The translations under genes were made by a program, and so were the position numbers. A stretch of 49,000 nucleotides of DNA from Azoarcus sp. (lineage in GTDB: Bacteria > Pseudomonadota > Gammaproteobacteria > Burkholderiales > Rhodocyclaceae). The stretch lies in NCBI GenBank assembly GCA_030656215.1, contig JAUSOD010000020.1:1-49000 (forward strand), read 5' to 3'. The notes below the pieces were generated by a model, which did not search any database, had not been told where the DNA came from, and saw nothing but the letters and a program-made list of their open reading frames with translations. This document shows, in pieces, positions 18,427-28,205 of this stretch (position 1 is its first letter; each line of letters begins with the position of its first letter).

Positions 18427-20178
18427 TTAAGGCAGGTGCCGCTTCTCGATCCGCGCAGGTCTGCGCGAGAGCTTTTCCCAGATCCAGCCGTCAGGCAGGT
18501 CGGTGCCGGTCAGGATGTAGTTCAGCGCGTGCTCGTTGGTGATGTTGAGGCCGAATCCGGCGCGTGAGCTGTGCTTGCCTGCGAGCAGGATCTCGTCCCC
18601 GGGGCGCACCGGGGTGTTGGCGGGGGGGATGATCAGATGGTCGTCGTCGTCGCGGTCGAGGTAGAGGACCTCGCAGGCGAGAAACTCGTTCCGGTTTGCG
18701 TGCGAACGCAGCAACTGGTCGAGGGTGATCGTCTCGCCGCGCATCAGCCGCCGGTAAAGCGCCGGCGCGCGGCTCAGGTTGATGCGCTCGCTCCATACGT
18801 CGGGCACTTTCCAGCTCAGCCGCTGGGTCATGTGTTCGAGCAGCGAGGCGCACCATTCCTCGTCGCGGCGGCGGATTTCGTCGAGGAAGGTGGAGAGCAG
18901 GGGGGTGCCGAGAATGGCAAGGCATTCGTGGGCGATGATCTGGCTTGGCACCACCGTGATGTCCGACTCGAACGCGTCGAACAGGGCGTGGTTGGAGTAA
19001 TGGTTCTGGCGCAGCACGACGAACAGATCCTTGTTGAGCTGGCGCGCGGTCACCGCGATCGACAGGTTGTCCACGTCCGAGCTGGTGCTGGCCACGATGC
19101 CCACGGCGTCGCGGATTCCCGCCGCATCGAGGGCCGCCGCACCGGTGCCGTCGCCCTGTATCCAGCGGTGTTCGATGTCGTCCGGCGGCCGCCGGTCGAT
19201 GATGGTGACCGGTACCGATTCCGCATCCATCGCGTCGACCATGAGCCTGCCGAAGCGCCCGTGACCGCATAGGACCCACGAACCGCGCGGTGGGTCGCGG
19301 TGACGTTCGATGGTGGTGCCGGGCAGGCCGGTCAGCCAGCCGAGCAGCTGCCAGGCCGCTGGAGCATGCAGCGCCAGGCCCAGTGCCTCGCCGAACTTCT
19401 CGAACGGATTGATGATGTGGCGGGTGCCGAACGAAGCCATATTGTCTGCGGTTTCGCGGGTTTCGGCGCGGGCCAGGGTGGGCAGGCGCGGCGCCAGCAG
19501 GCGGGCAGCGATCGAGATCGCCAGATTGGCATTGTCGTCGTTGGTCAGGGCGATGACGCCGATGCAGCTCGGGTGGGTCAGGCCGGCATACTGCAGCGTC
19601 TCGGGGTTGCTGGCATCGGCGGCGATTGCGTAGACGTCGGCGGCGTAGCTGTGCAGATCGATTTCGCCAACCTTGGATTCGTCCAGCTCGACGACGACCG
19701 CGCGATAGCCGAGACGATCGAGTGCCTGGCACATCAGGCGCCCGGTCTCGCCATAGCCGCACACCAGATAGAAAGGTTCGCCGAGGCGGCGCACGGCGCC
19801 GACGAAGCCCTGCATGGCGATCGCCTGTTGCAGGTTGCGGTCGGCCAGGATCGCAAACACGGTGCCCAGGGTGTAAGCCCAGCCGATCACCGACATGTAG
19901 ATCGAGAACAGCACCCACAGGCGCTGCTGGTCGGAGAAGGCGTAGGGAATCTCGCCAAAGCCGATCGTGGTGGCGGTGTAGCTGATGAAGTAGAAAGCAT
20001 GGAAGAAGCTCAGGTAATGGACCTTGCCGTCGGGGTCCACGCCCGGCGCCAGCGTGAGCCCGAGCACCGCGATGCTGATGATCGTGATCAGCATGATCAG
20101 CGGCGCCCGCAGGCGTCGCATGATCAGGAAGAAGATGCTGTGATGACGCGCCAGCGGCGGCGTCAGCGGGGTTTTCAT
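18427..20178 (-). CDS. potassium channel with two TrkA-N (RCK) domains
   Basis: A 583-residue inner-membrane protein. Two membrane segments flank a pore loop with the selectivity filter TIGFGE (about residue 70), then two NAD-binding RCK modules follow with Rossmann motifs VCGYGETGR and LCGHGRFGR. This is the layout of ligand-gated K+ channels in which tandem RCK domains form the gating ring. ATG 20178 is chosen because it overlaps the upstream stop (TGATG), which suggests translational coupling; the open frame before it is inside the neighbouring gene. The C-terminal part (RPGDEILLAGKHSS) resembles a TrkA-C end. Confidence 0.88.
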   Translation of the reverse strand: MKTPLTPPLARHHSIFFLIMRRLRAPLIMLITIISIAVLGLTLAPGVDPDGKVHYLSFFHAFYFISYTATTIGFGEIPYAFSDQQRLWVLFSIYMSVIGWAYTLGTVFAILADRNLQQAIAMQGFVGAVRRLGEPFYLVCGYGETGRLMCQALDRLGYRAVVVELDESKVGEIDLHSYAADVYAIAADASNPETLQYAGLTHPSCIGVIALTNDDNANLAISIAARLLAPRLPTLARAETRETADNMASFGTRHIINPFEKFGEALGLALHAPAAWQLLGWLTGLPGTTIERHRDPPRGSWVLCGHGRFGRLMVDAMDAESVPVTIIDRRPPDDIEHRWIQGDGTGAAALDAAGIRDAVGIVASTSSDVDNLSIAVTARQLNKDLFVVLRQNHYSNHALFDAFESDITVVPSQIIAHECLAILGTPLLSTFLDEIRRRDEEWCASLLEHMTQRLSWKVPDVWSERINLSRAPALYRRLMRGETITLDQLLRSHANRNEFLACEVLYLDRDDDDHLIIPPANTPVRPGDEILLAGKHSSRAGFGLNITNEHALNYILTGTDLPDGWIWEKLSRRPARIEKRHLP

Positions 20179-20561
20179 CAGCGTCGCTGCATGATGGTTT
20201 CGGCGATCAGGATGATGACCGAAACGATGTTGGCAAAAAGGGCGCCGCCCGATAGCGAGACCACGCGGGCGGTCATTTCGGAGGTCAGCCCGTCGGCGGC
20301 GATGTGGGCGGCGTAGCCCCACACCATGGCCGCGGCGATCAGTTGCAGGTCGGCCACCAGGCTGGTTGCGAGGTGGATTGCGCCGATCTGGGTACGATCG
20401 CCGAACTTGAGCATGGTGGCGATCAGACTGACGACGATGGCGGCGAACAACTCGTAGATGTCGTGGTGGGCCGGGTCGCCGATGTCGCCGACGAAAAAGC
20501 CGAAGTTCAAGGTGGCGGCGAGCAGGATGAAGAAACCGAAGATGACTTTTTCGAGGTTCAT
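20178..20561 (-). CDS. four-span membrane protein, DUF6394-like
   Basis: A 127-residue, very hydrophobic protein with about four membrane segments (residues 5-25, 35-52, 62-85, 100-122). It resembles the uncharacterised DUF6394 group, though that naming is from memory. Its stop overlaps the start of the potassium channel gene (TGATG), so the two are very probably coexpressed and may form one membrane complex. No catalytic motif is seen. Confidence 0.7.
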   Translation of the reverse strand: MNLEKVIFGFFILLAATLNFGFFVGDIGDPAHHDIYELFAAIVVSLIATMLKFGDRTQIGAIHLATSLVADLQLIAAAMVWGYAAHIAADGLTSEMTARVVSLSGGALFANIVSVIILIAETIMQRR

Positions 20562-20647
20562 GTTGTTCTCGTCAGATGGCTTCAGGCGGGGCTGCGACGC
20601 CCACTCCTGCGAGCGTCAGGGTCTGCGGGCTTCAGGGCTTGCGGGTG

Positions 20648-21049
20648 TCAGGGCGCATTGTGCACCTCGTGCATGTCGCCGTCGACATAGAGCCAGCGGT
20701 CGTCCTCGAACACGAAGCGACTGGTTTCATGCAGACGATGGGCACGGCCGCCGACGCGGTAGCGGGCGATGAACTCCACTTCCGCATGCGTTGCATCGGG
20801 TTGCCGATGGGTGCGGACCTGCAGGCCGATCCATTTGGGCGTCGAGCCCGTGTCGAACAGCGGCGCCGCGGGCCGGGTCGAGGCGTGCCAGGTGTCCAGC
20901 AGGTAGGCCTCGTCGAGCAGGGTGTATGCGGTGTAGCGCGAGCGCATCAGCGCCTCGGCCGATTCCGGCACGCAGCTGCGGTCGATGGCGGGTGCGCAGC
21001 AGCGGCTGAAAGGCTTGCCGGAGGCGCAGGGGCAGAGCGTGGGTTTCAT
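20648..21049 (-). CDS. YchJ-like (UPF0225) SEC-C protein
   Basis: A 133-residue protein starting with a SEC-C type motif (LCPCASGKPFSRCC) and continuing with the NTF2-like fold typical of YchJ (SAEALMRSRYTAYTLLDEAYLLDTWH, FIARYR). ATG 21049 is chosen since it puts the cysteine motif at residue 6 as in the family; the open frame before it reaches into the divergent gene. Function unknown. It is one of two SEC-C proteins in this window. Confidence 0.87.
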   Translation of the reverse strand: MKPTLCPCASGKPFSRCCAPAIDRSCVPESAEALMRSRYTAYTLLDEAYLLDTWHASTRPAAPLFDTGSTPKWIGLQVRTHRQPDATHAEVEFIARYRVGGRAHRLHETSRFVFEDDRWLYVDGDMHEVHNAP

Positions 21050-21164
21050 GGTCGAAAAGGCGGTCTGGGTGCCGCCATTCTGCCCGATCATGACGCTATC
21101 GGCATCGCTCGCGTCATCGGGTATGCTTCGCCGCACTCACTGTGCAGGTTCCGCTTACATTCCA

Positions 21165-21890
21165 ATGAAGTCCGAGACGCATCACCGCATCAAGCACACC
21201 CGCCGCTACCTGATCGTTGGCGTGCTGACTGCTGCGCCGCTGTGGGTGACCTGGCTGGTGTTCGATTTCATCTTTTCGCAGTTGTCGAAGATGGGCACGC
21301 CGTGGGTCGTTGCGCTGGCACGGGCCGCGCGCGGCAATTCGCAGGTGCTCGCGGACCTTCTGCTCCTGCCTGGCTTCCAGTCGCTGCTGGGCGTGGTGTT
21401 TACGCTGCTGGTGTTCTACGTGCTGGGGTGGATCGCAACCCAGGTCATCGGTCAGCGTGTCATCGGCTGGCTGGAGCGGCTGGTGCAGAGCATACCGCTG
21501 GTGGCTGCGATCTATGGCGGCACCAAGCGTTTTCTCACCGCAGTCAAGGAAAAGCCGGCCGGGGTGCAGCGCGTCGTGCTGATCGCGTTTCCGTCACCTG
21601 ACATGAAGGCGGTGGGTTTCGTGACCCGGGTCATTCGCGACGAGGTGACGGGTGAGGAACTCGCAGCGGTCTATGTGCCCACTTCACCCAACCCGACCTC
21701 GGGCTACATCGAGATCGTGCCGGTTTCGCAGGTTGTGTCGACCGACTGGACGATGGATGAGGCAATGAGCTTCGTGATGACTGGCGGTGCCACCTCGCCC
21801 GACCGCATCCGCTTTCGCAATCCGGCGGGGACGGTCGGGGCGGGTGGCGCTGATTCGGCTATGAAGTCGGGGCCGGGCGCCGTGAGTTAG
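21165..21890 (+). CDS. DUF502-family inner-membrane protein
   Basis: A 241-residue protein with two strong membrane segments (about residues 15-38 and 65-92), followed by a soluble domain containing SIPLVAAIYGGTKRF, VVLIAFPSPDMKAVGFVT and VYVPTSPNPTSGY. These are hallmark blocks of DUF502 proteins, which are widespread and uncharacterised in bacteria. ATG 21165 follows the divergent YchJ-like gene start by about 115 bp. No clear operon partner. Confidence 0.85.
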   Translation: MKSETHHRIKHTRRYLIVGVLTAAPLWVTWLVFDFIFSQLSKMGTPWVVALARAARGNSQVLADLLLLPGFQSLLGVVFTLLVFYVLGWIATQVIGQRVIGWLERLVQSIPLVAAIYGGTKRFLTAVKEKPAGVQRVVLIAFPSPDMKAVGFVTRVIRDEVTGEELAAVYVPTSPNPTSGYIEIVPVSQVVSTDWTMDEAMSFVMTGGATSPDRIRFRNPAGTVGAGGADSAMKSGPGAVS

Positions 21891-22040
21891 CGCACATGGG
21901 GACCATACGCCGCGTGCGAGGCTGTAAAACTGCCGTTCATGACCTATTGTTCGATGACGCGCGGGAGTAGAATTCACGCGCTGTCATGCCGTGCTTTTGT
22001 GCTTCAGTGTTGCACTGCACCTCAAGTCTTATAAAAGACA

Positions 22041-22046
22041 TATAAT
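22041..22046 (+). promoter_or_regulatory. TATAAT -10 element upstream of acnB
   Basis: A perfect TATAAT lies 71 bp before the acnB start in an AT-richer patch. No good -35 is seen at 16-18 bp; TTGCAC (22010) is too far at 25 bp. The promoter may therefore need an activator. Confidence 0.4.
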
Positions 22047-22116
22047 CTATCCCGATCCGTGTGGGAGAACCCCGTCCGGAGCCCTGCCAACGTCACAAAA
22101 CTGGAAGGAAGTCGCC

Positions 22117-24714
22117 GTGCTTGAAGCCTATCGCGCCCATGTCGCCGAACGTGCAGCCCTCGGTATCCCGCCGCTGCCCCTGACCAAACAGCAGACCACC
22201 GAACTGGTCGAGCTGCTCAAGAACCCGCCTGCAGGCGAGGAAGCTTTCCTCGTCGAACTGCTCACCCTCCGTGTTCCGGCCGGGGTGGATGATGCCGCCA
22301 AGGTCAAGGCCGAGTTCCTGGCCAAAGTCTCCAAGGGTGACGAAGCCTGTGCGTTGATCTCGCGCGCCAAGGCCACCGAACTGCTTGGCACCATGCTCGG
22401 CGGTTTCAACATCAAGCCGATGATCGACCTGCTCGCCGATGCCGAAGTGGGCCCGGTCGCGGCCGAGGGCCTGAAGAAGACCCTGCTGATGTTCGACTAC
22501 TTCCACGACGTCAAGGACCTTGCGCTGGCCGGTAACGCCAATGCCAAGGCCGTGATGCAGTCGTGGGCCGATGCCGAATGGTTCACCAGCCGTCCGGAAG
22601 TCCCCGCTTCGCAGAAGCTGACCGTGTTCAAGGTCACCGGCGAAACCAACACCGACGACCTGTCGCCGGCGCCCGATGCCTGGTCGCGCCCCGATATCCC
22701 GCTCCATGCGCTGGCCATGCTCAAGAACGCCCGCCCGGGCATCACCCCGGAAGAGCCCGGCGTTCGCGGCCCGATCAAGTTCCTCGAAGACCTGCGTGCC
22801 AAGGGCAACCTGGTCGCCTACGTCGGTGACGTGGTCGGTACCGGCTCCTCGCGCAAGTCGGCGACCAACTCGGTGCTGTGGTTCACCGGCGAAGACATCC
22901 CCTTCGTGCCGAACAAGCGTTTCGGCGGCGTGTGCCTGGGCTCCAAGATCGCCCCGATCTTCTTCAACACCATGGAAGATGCCGGCGCGCTGCCGATCGA
23001 ACTCGATTGCGGCCAGATGGACATGGGCGACGAGATCGAGCTCAAAGTCGATGCCGCCACCGGCAAGGTCACCGCGCTCAAGAACGGCGTTGTGGTTTCC
23101 GAATCGCAGCTCAAGACCCTGGTCATCCTCGACGAAGTGCGCGCCGGTGGCCGCATTCCGCTGATCGTCGGCCGCGGTCTCACCACCAAGGCGCGCGAAG
23201 CGCTCGGCCTGCCGGTGTCCACCCTGTTCCGCCTGCCGCAACCGCCGGTCGATTCGGGCAAGGGCTTCTCGCTGGCGCAGAAGATGGTCGGCCGTGCCTG
23301 CGGCTTCCCCGAAGGCGAGGGCGTGCGCCCCGGCACCTACTGCGAACCGAAGATGACCACGGTCGGCTCGCAGGACACCACCGGCCCGATGACCCGCGAC
23401 GAACTCAAGGATCTGGCCTGCCTCGGCTTCTCCGCCGACCTGGTGATGCAGTCCTTCTGCCACACCGCGGCCTATCCGAAGCTGGTCGACGTCAAGATGC
23501 ACCGCGAGCTGCCGAGCTTCATCAGCACCCGCGGCGGCGTCTCGCTGCGTCCGGGCGACGGCGTGATCCACAGCTGGCTCAACCGCCTGCTGCTGCCCGA
23601 CACCGTCGGCACCGGCGGCGACAGCCACACCCGTTTCCCGATCGGCATCTCCTTCCCGGCCGGCTCCGGCCTGGTCGCCTTTGCCGCCGCCACCGGCGTG
23701 ATGCCGCTGGACATGCCGGAATCGGTGCTGGTGCGCTTCAAGGGCGAGATGCAGCCCGGCGTCACCCTGCGTGACCTGGTCAACGCGATCCCGCTGTACG
23801 CAATCCGCCAGGGTCTGCTGACGGTTGAGAAGAAGGGCAAGAAGAACGTCTTCTCCGGCCGCATCCTCGAGATCGAAGGTCTGCCGGATCTGAAGGTCGA
23901 GCAGGCATTCGAGCTGTCCGACGCGTCGGCCGAGCGTTCCGCTGCGGGTTGTACCGTGCATCTGGACAAGGCGCCGATCGTCGAGTACATGAACTCGAAC
24001 ATCACGCTGATGAAGTGGATGATCGCCAACGGCTACGAAGACAAGCGCACCCTGGGCCGCCGGATCAAGGCCATGGAAGCGTGGATCGCCAACGGCGAGC
24101 TGCTGTCGGGCGATGCCGATGCCGAATACGCCGCCGTGATCGAGATCGACCTGGCCGACATCAAGGAACCGATCGTCGCCTGCCCGAACGATCCGGACGA
24201 CGTCAAGCTGCTGTCCGAAGTCGCCGGCGCCAAGATCGACGAAGTCTTCATTGGCTCGTGCATGACCAACATCGGCCACTTCCGCGCCGCCGGCAAGGTC
24301 CTCGAAGGCAAATCGGACATCCCGGTGCGCCTGTGGATCGCCCCGCCGACCAAGATGGACGCGATGGTGCTCAACGAGGAAGGCTACTACGGCGTGCTCG
24401 GCAAGTCCGGAGCGCGCATGGAGATGCCGGGCTGCTCGCTGTGCATGGGTAACCAGGCGCAGATCCGCAAGGGCAGCACCGCGATGTCGACCTCGACCCG
24501 CAACTTCCCCAACCGTCTCGGTATCGAAACCTTCGTCTATCTCGGCTCCGCCGAGCTGGCCGCAGTGTGCGCCCTGATGGGCAAGATCCCGACGGTGGAG
24601 GAGTACATGTCGCAGGTCGAGGTGGTCAACGCCAAGGCGAAAGACATCTACCGCTACATGAATTTCGACCAGATCGCCGAGTTCAAGGACGTGGCGGATA
24701 CCGTCGAAGTCTGA
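22117..24714 (+). CDS. acnB: bifunctional aconitate hydratase B / 2-methylisocitrate dehydratase
   Basis: A TCA-cycle enzyme of 865 residues, the same length as E. coli AcnB, which interconverts citrate and isocitrate. The [4Fe-4S] ligands are C715 (SCMTNIGHF) and C773 and C776 ([11 protein letters not shown]). The order of domains (N-terminal HEAT-like, then swivel domain with TNTDDLSP, then catalytic domains) is that of the B type. GTG 22117 is the start: GGAAG precedes it at a good distance and the protein then begins MLEAYRAHV like the family. It stands alone, with its own terminator. Confidence 0.97.
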   Translation: MLEAYRAHVAERAALGIPPLPLTKQQTTELVELLKNPPAGEEAFLVELLTLRVPAGVDDAAKVKAEFLAKVSKGDEACALISRAKATELLGTMLGGFNIKPMIDLLADAEVGPVAAEGLKKTLLMFDYFHDVKDLALAGNANAKAVMQSWADAEWFTSRPEVPASQKLTVFKVTGETNTDDLSPAPDAWSRPDIPLHALAMLKNARPGITPEEPGVRGPIKFLEDLRAKGNLVAYVGDVVGTGSSRKSATNSVLWFTGEDIPFVPNKRFGGVCLGSKIAPIFFNTMEDAGALPIELDCGQMDMGDEIELKVDAATGKVTALKNGVVVSESQLKTLVILDEVRAGGRIPLIVGRGLTTKAREALGLPVSTLFRLPQPPVDSGKGFSLAQKMVGRACGFPEGEGVRPGTYCEPKMTTVGSQDTTGPMTRDELKDLACLGFSADLVMQSFCHTAAYPKLVDVKMHRELPSFISTRGGVSLRPGDGVIHSWLNRLLLPDTVGTGGDSHTRFPIGISFPAGSGLVAFAAATGVMPLDMPESVLVRFKGEMQPGVTLRDLVNAIPLYAIRQGLLTVEKKGKKNVFSGRILEIEGLPDLKVEQAFELSDASAERSAAGCTVHLDKAPIVEYMNSNITLMKWMIANGYEDKRTLGRRIKAMEAWIANGELLSGDADAEYAAVIEIDLADIKEPIVACPNDPDDVKLLSEVAGAKIDEVFIGSCMTNIGHFRAAGKVLEGKSDIPVRLWIAPPTKMDAMVLNEEGYYGVLGKSGARMEMPGCSLCMGNQAQIRKGSTAMSTSTRNFPNRLGIETFVYLGSAELAAVCALMGKIPTVEEYMSQVEVVNAKAKDIYRYMNFDQIAEFKDVADTVEV

Positions 24715-24740
24715 TCCAACAGCCAGCTGCAAGCTGCAAG

Positions 24741-24768
24741 AACGGCGCCCCGCGGGGCGCCGTTTTTT
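24741..24768 (+). terminator. Rho-independent terminator after acnB
   Basis: A perfect 24-bp palindrome (AACGGCGCCCCG and its inverse) followed by six Ts, 27 bp after the acnB stop. Confidence 0.9.
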
Positions 24769-24949
24769 ATCGCGAAACTACTTGGCCAGACGGGTGAGTT
24801 CATTCGTGACCAGATTCACAACTGCCATCTGTTATGCCGCGATTTGACCCGCGGTGAACTAAGCTCAAACTGAATCAGGTGCCCAACGAACAGGAGAGCT
24901 TTCACTGCGGCAGTGCCACAATGGATATGAGGTGACGTGAGGTGAGGTG

Positions 24950-27391
24950 ATGAGCTGGCAGATGCCGGATGCGAGCACAGGCGATCACCGCCCGGGCGAG
25001 GCGCCGTGGGCGGGGAGCAGGGGCTTGCGGGTTCTCCGGGCGGTTCATTCCGCGATCATTGCTGCGCGCGATGAAGCGAGCTTGTTGCCGGAAGTCTGCC
25101 GTGCCGTGGTGGACACGGCGGGTTATACGTCGGCCTGGATCGGGCGCCTGACGAAGGATGGCGCGACGGTGCAGCCGGTCGCTGAGCACGGCGCGCTTGA
25201 GGATGACTTCGGGCGGCTGCAGTTGGTGCCGGCGGACCGGTCTGAAGGGGAAGGAGGTATCGGCAAAATCCTCCGCGAGGGACGGCCATGGGTTGTGGCC
25301 AGTCCGGTGCATCGGTTGACGGGCGCGGTAGCGGAATCCGCACCCGCACCCGGTCTGGTTGCAGTGCTGCCGCTGGGTAGCGGAACAGAAGCGATGGGCG
25401 CGCTGATCGTCGGAGATGCAGACCCGAGCGCATTCAATGCGCTTGACCTCGACCTGTTGGGCGACGCCGCCCGCAGCCTTGCGTACGGGATTGAGTCCTT
25501 GCGTTCGGCGCAGAGGCATGCCCGGGCCGAGGATGAGTTGCGCCGTGTCGACCGTGCGCGACGAACGCTGAGCGCCGTCAACCGGACGCTGGTCCGGGCG
25601 GCGAACGAAGAGGCTCTGCTTGTGGATATCTGCCGCATCCTCGTTGAGGAGGGTGGCTATCGCTACGCGTGGGTCGGCTATGCCCTGCATGACGAGGCCA
25701 TGGGCGTGCAGATCATGGCCCATGTCGGGGTCGAAAAGGCGCACCTCGATGGACTGCAGATCACCTGGAACGACACCGAGCGTGGCAGGGGCGCCACCGG
25801 GATTGCGATCCGTACCGGCTTGCCGAGCATCGGTCGCAACATGCTCACCGATCCGGATCTGACGCCGTGGCGTGACGAAGCCCTTCGGCGTGGTTACGCT
25901 GCGATCAGCGCCTTCCCGCTACATGTGGGGGGAGAGGTCATCGGCAATTTGACCATCGCGGCTGCCGAACCGGACGCCTTCGATGCGGCCGAAGCCGACC
26001 TGCTCGGCGAACTCGCCGGCGATCTGGCCTTCGGAATCGAAACCCTGCGCACGCGCGAGCGTAGCCGCCAGGCCGAGGCGGCGATCAAACGGATGGCTGA
26101 ACAGGACCCACTGACCGGCCTGCCCAACCGATGGCGTCTGCGGCTGCGGCTCGACGATGAGATCGGGCGGGCCAGGACGGGCCATCGCCCGCTTGCACTG
26201 TTGATGCTGGGAATAGACCACTTCCAGGAGATAAACGAAACCTTGGGCTATCACCAGGGTGATGCGATGTTGTGCGAGGTTGCCGCCCGTGTCGGGCGTG
26301 CCGTGGTCGATACGGCGAACATCGCGCGTATGGGCGAGGCGGAGTTTGCCATTCTGTTGCCCAACAGCGATGCCGGTGCCGCATCCCGAATGGCACAGCG
26401 GATCCTGACCGAGATGTTCGATCCGGTGGCGATCGGCGAGGTCATGCTCGATGCCGGTGGCAGCATTGGCATTGCGGTGTTTCCCGGTCACGGCACTGAG
26501 TCGGATACCCTCATCCGGCGCGCCAATGTGGCTATGCACCAGGCGCGCCAGCATGGCCACGGGCAGGCACTGTACACCGGTGGGCGGGATCAGGAGTGCG
26601 CGCGGCGGCTGGCGCTGATCGGCGATCTGCACCGGGCCATCGACGGCAACGAATTGCGGCTCTTCTGCCAGCCCAAGGTGCGCTTTTCCAACCGCGAGGT
26701 GTGTGGGGTGGAGGCGCTGGTGCGCTGGGAACATCCGCAACTCGGCATGCTGTGGCCCGATGAGTTCATCGGCCTGGCCGAGCACAGTGGCCTGATCAGC
26801 CCGCTGACCGACTGGGTGATGCAGGCTGCTTTCCGCCAGAGCTATGTGTGGCGCCAGGCTGGGTTGCGGCTGCCCCTTGCGGTCAACCTGTCGGCTCGCG
26901 ATCTACGCGACCCCAAGCTGATCGAGCGGGTGCGCAACCTCCTTGCCACCTGGGGCGGCGAGCCCGAGGGGGTGCAGTTCGAGCTGACCGAAAGCGCACT
27001 GATGCAGGATCCGGCTGGCGGCCTGGAGAGCATGAGGCGCTTGAAGGACCTGGGCATCGAGCTGTTCATCGACGATTTCGGCACGGGCTACTCTTCGCTC
27101 GCCTACTTGCAGAAGCTGCCGGTGGATGCGATCAAGATCGACCGCTCCTTCGTGCTCGACATGCTGTCGGACACTGATTCGGCGGTGATCGTCCGCTCAA
27201 CCATCGACCTGGCCCACGACCTTGATCTGGAAGTGGTGGCCGAGGGGGTCGAAGACCGTGCCGGGTGGTCGCATCTCGCGGCGCAGGGCTGCGACGTCGC
27301 CCAGGGCTATGTGGTCAGTCAGCCGATCCCGGCCGAGGCCTATGCAGAGTGGCGGGCGGATGGGTCGTTCGAGGCCCGGATGATGGCCTGA
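24950..27391 (+). CDS. GAF-GAF-GGDEF-EAL c-di-GMP phosphodiesterase with degenerate GGDEF
   Basis: A protein of 813 residues without membrane segments. Two GAF-like domains (about 25-180 and 205-365) are followed by GGDEF (about 380-540) and EAL (about 555-800). The GGDEF signature reads GEAEF (462-466), so cyclase activity is probably lost. The EAL domain keeps EALVRW (E588), NLSARDL, ELTESAL, IDDFGTGYSS, IKIDRSF, AEGVED and QGYVVSQP, the full set for metal and substrate binding, so it should cleave c-di-GMP to pGpG. ATG 24950 follows GAGGTGAGGTG; GTG 24947 just before it is an alternative. The GAF domains suggest a small-molecule or redox input. Confidence 0.92.
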   Translation: MSWQMPDASTGDHRPGEAPWAGSRGLRVLRAVHSAIIAARDEASLLPEVCRAVVDTAGYTSAWIGRLTKDGATVQPVAEHGALEDDFGRLQLVPADRSEGEGGIGKILREGRPWVVASPVHRLTGAVAESAPAPGLVAVLPLGSGTEAMGALIVGDADPSAFNALDLDLLGDAARSLAYGIESLRSAQRHARAEDELRRVDRARRTLSAVNRTLVRAANEEALLVDICRILVEEGGYRYAWVGYALHDEAMGVQIMAHVGVEKAHLDGLQITWNDTERGRGATGIAIRTGLPSIGRNMLTDPDLTPWRDEALRRGYAAISAFPLHVGGEVIGNLTIAAAEPDAFDAAEADLLGELAGDLAFGIETLRTRERSRQAEAAIKRMAEQDPLTGLPNRWRLRLRLDDEIGRARTGHRPLALLMLGIDHFQEINETLGYHQGDAMLCEVAARVGRAVVDTANIARMGEAEFAILLPNSDAGAASRMAQRILTEMFDPVAIGEVMLDAGGSIGIAVFPGHGTESDTLIRRANVAMHQARQHGHGQALYTGGRDQECARRLALIGDLHRAIDGNELRLFCQPKVRFSNREVCGVEALVRWEHPQLGMLWPDEFIGLAEHSGLISPLTDWVMQAAFRQSYVWRQAGLRLPLAVNLSARDLRDPKLIERVRNLLATWGGEPEGVQFELTESALMQDPAGGLESMRRLKDLGIELFIDDFGTGYSSLAYLQKLPVDAIKIDRSFVLDMLSDTDSAVIVRSTIDLAHDLDLEVVAEGVEDRAGWSHLAAQGCDVAQGYVVSQPIPAEAYAEWRADGSFEARMMA

Positions 27392-27494
27392 AGGGGTGGC
27401 GGACGAAGCGCCCGAGCCGTAGTTGCAGGGCGCGCGCCCTATCGTTGCCCGCCGCCGACGCATGGGACTCTGTGCGCTGCGCAGACCGTTTCAC

Positions 27495-27534
27495 CGCTTA
27501 GGAAAAACTTAGCGTTTCGGCAAGTCCCATTTAG
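27495..27534 (-). promoter_or_regulatory. three-half-site array, CTAAG type, 11/22-bp spacing (array 1)
   Basis: On the plus strand CTTAG (27497), CTTAG (27508) and TTTAG (27530) are spaced 11 and 22 bp. On the minus strand this reads CTAAA-N17-CTAAG-N6-CTAAG. The core CTAAGTTTTTCCTAAGCG (27512-27495) matches 16 of 18 bases of array 2 upstream of the E1 genes, which is in the opposite orientation. It lies 96 bp before the cytochrome c start. It is probably an operator for an OmpR/PhoB-type winged-helix protein. Confidence 0.6.
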
Positions 27535-27629
27535 GAATCGTCCGCGAACAGTGGGTGCAAACTGCGAAACACCTCGGGAACGGGCTGTACAAGCCGCCGG
27601 GGGAACACACCATCCCGCAGGAGACACCC

Positions 27630-28115
27630 ATGTTCAAACTCTCGATGACGCTCGCAGCCGCGGTGCTGCTTGCCGCCCCCCAGATCAGTCTTGCAGGCGA
27701 AGCCAAGCCTGCACGCACGGAGCTCGAGCGAGGCCGCTACCTCGTGCAGATCGCGGGCTGCAACGACTGTCATACACCGGGCTATGCCGCCAGCGACGGC
27801 AAGGTGGCCGAGCGCGAGTGGCTCACCGGCGACCAGCTCGGCTGGCAGGGTCCGTGGGGCACGACTTACGCGGCCAACCTGCGTGCCTATTTCTCCCGCG
27901 TTTCAGAGGCCGAGTGGTTGCAAACAGCGCGTACGGCAAGCTATCGGCCCCCGATGCCGTCGCCGATTCTGCGAGACATGGCGGACGAGGATCTGCGCGC
28001 GCTGTACCGTTTCGTCCGGACGCTGGGCCCGGCCGGCGAGGCGGCACCGGCCTATGTGCCACCCGGACGGGAGCCGATCGGTCCGGTCGTGCGTTTCCCG
28101 ATGCCGCCGGGCTGA
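27630..28115 (+). CDS. periplasmic monohaem cytochrome c
   Basis: A 161-residue protein with a Sec signal peptide (about residues 1-22, ending ISLAG) and one haem motif CNDCH at about residue 46. MPSPILRDMADEDLRALYRFVRTLG provides a likely methionine ligand and the C-terminal helix of a class I cytochrome c. The tail is proline-rich. ATG 27630 follows GGAG. It is the first gene after array 1 and shares strand with the split-barrel-like and regulator genes, so it may be the electron acceptor of the system. Confidence 0.85.
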   Translation: MFKLSMTLAAAVLLAAPQISLAGEAKPARTELERGRYLVQIAGCNDCHTPGYAASDGKVAEREWLTGDQLGWQGPWGTTYAANLRAYFSRVSEAEWLQTARTASYRPPMPSPILRDMADEDLRALYRFVRTLGPAGEAAPAYVPPGREPIGPVVRFPMPPG

Positions 28116-28205
28116 CATGCGCGCCACCATGCCCGAGGACGGGCGGAGGTGCTTGTTTTCACGACAGGTGGCAGCGACGCAAAAGCTGGCTATTATTCCA
28201 GCACG

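Noticed and set aside
22093-24732. 879-codon open frame on the minus strand across acnB
   Set aside because: It mirrors acnB codons (GC-rich third positions keep the opposite frame open), has no start signal or recognisable domain, and AcnB itself is full length.
24859-24863. Single CTAAG upstream of the GAF-GAF-GGDEF-EAL gene
   Set aside because: No second half-site at 11 or 22 bp, so it does not match the array found at 27.5 and 30.05 kb.
27428-27439. GGGCGCGCGCCC palindrome after the EAL gene
   Set aside because: Simple GC palindrome without a T run; not enough for a terminator or operator call.
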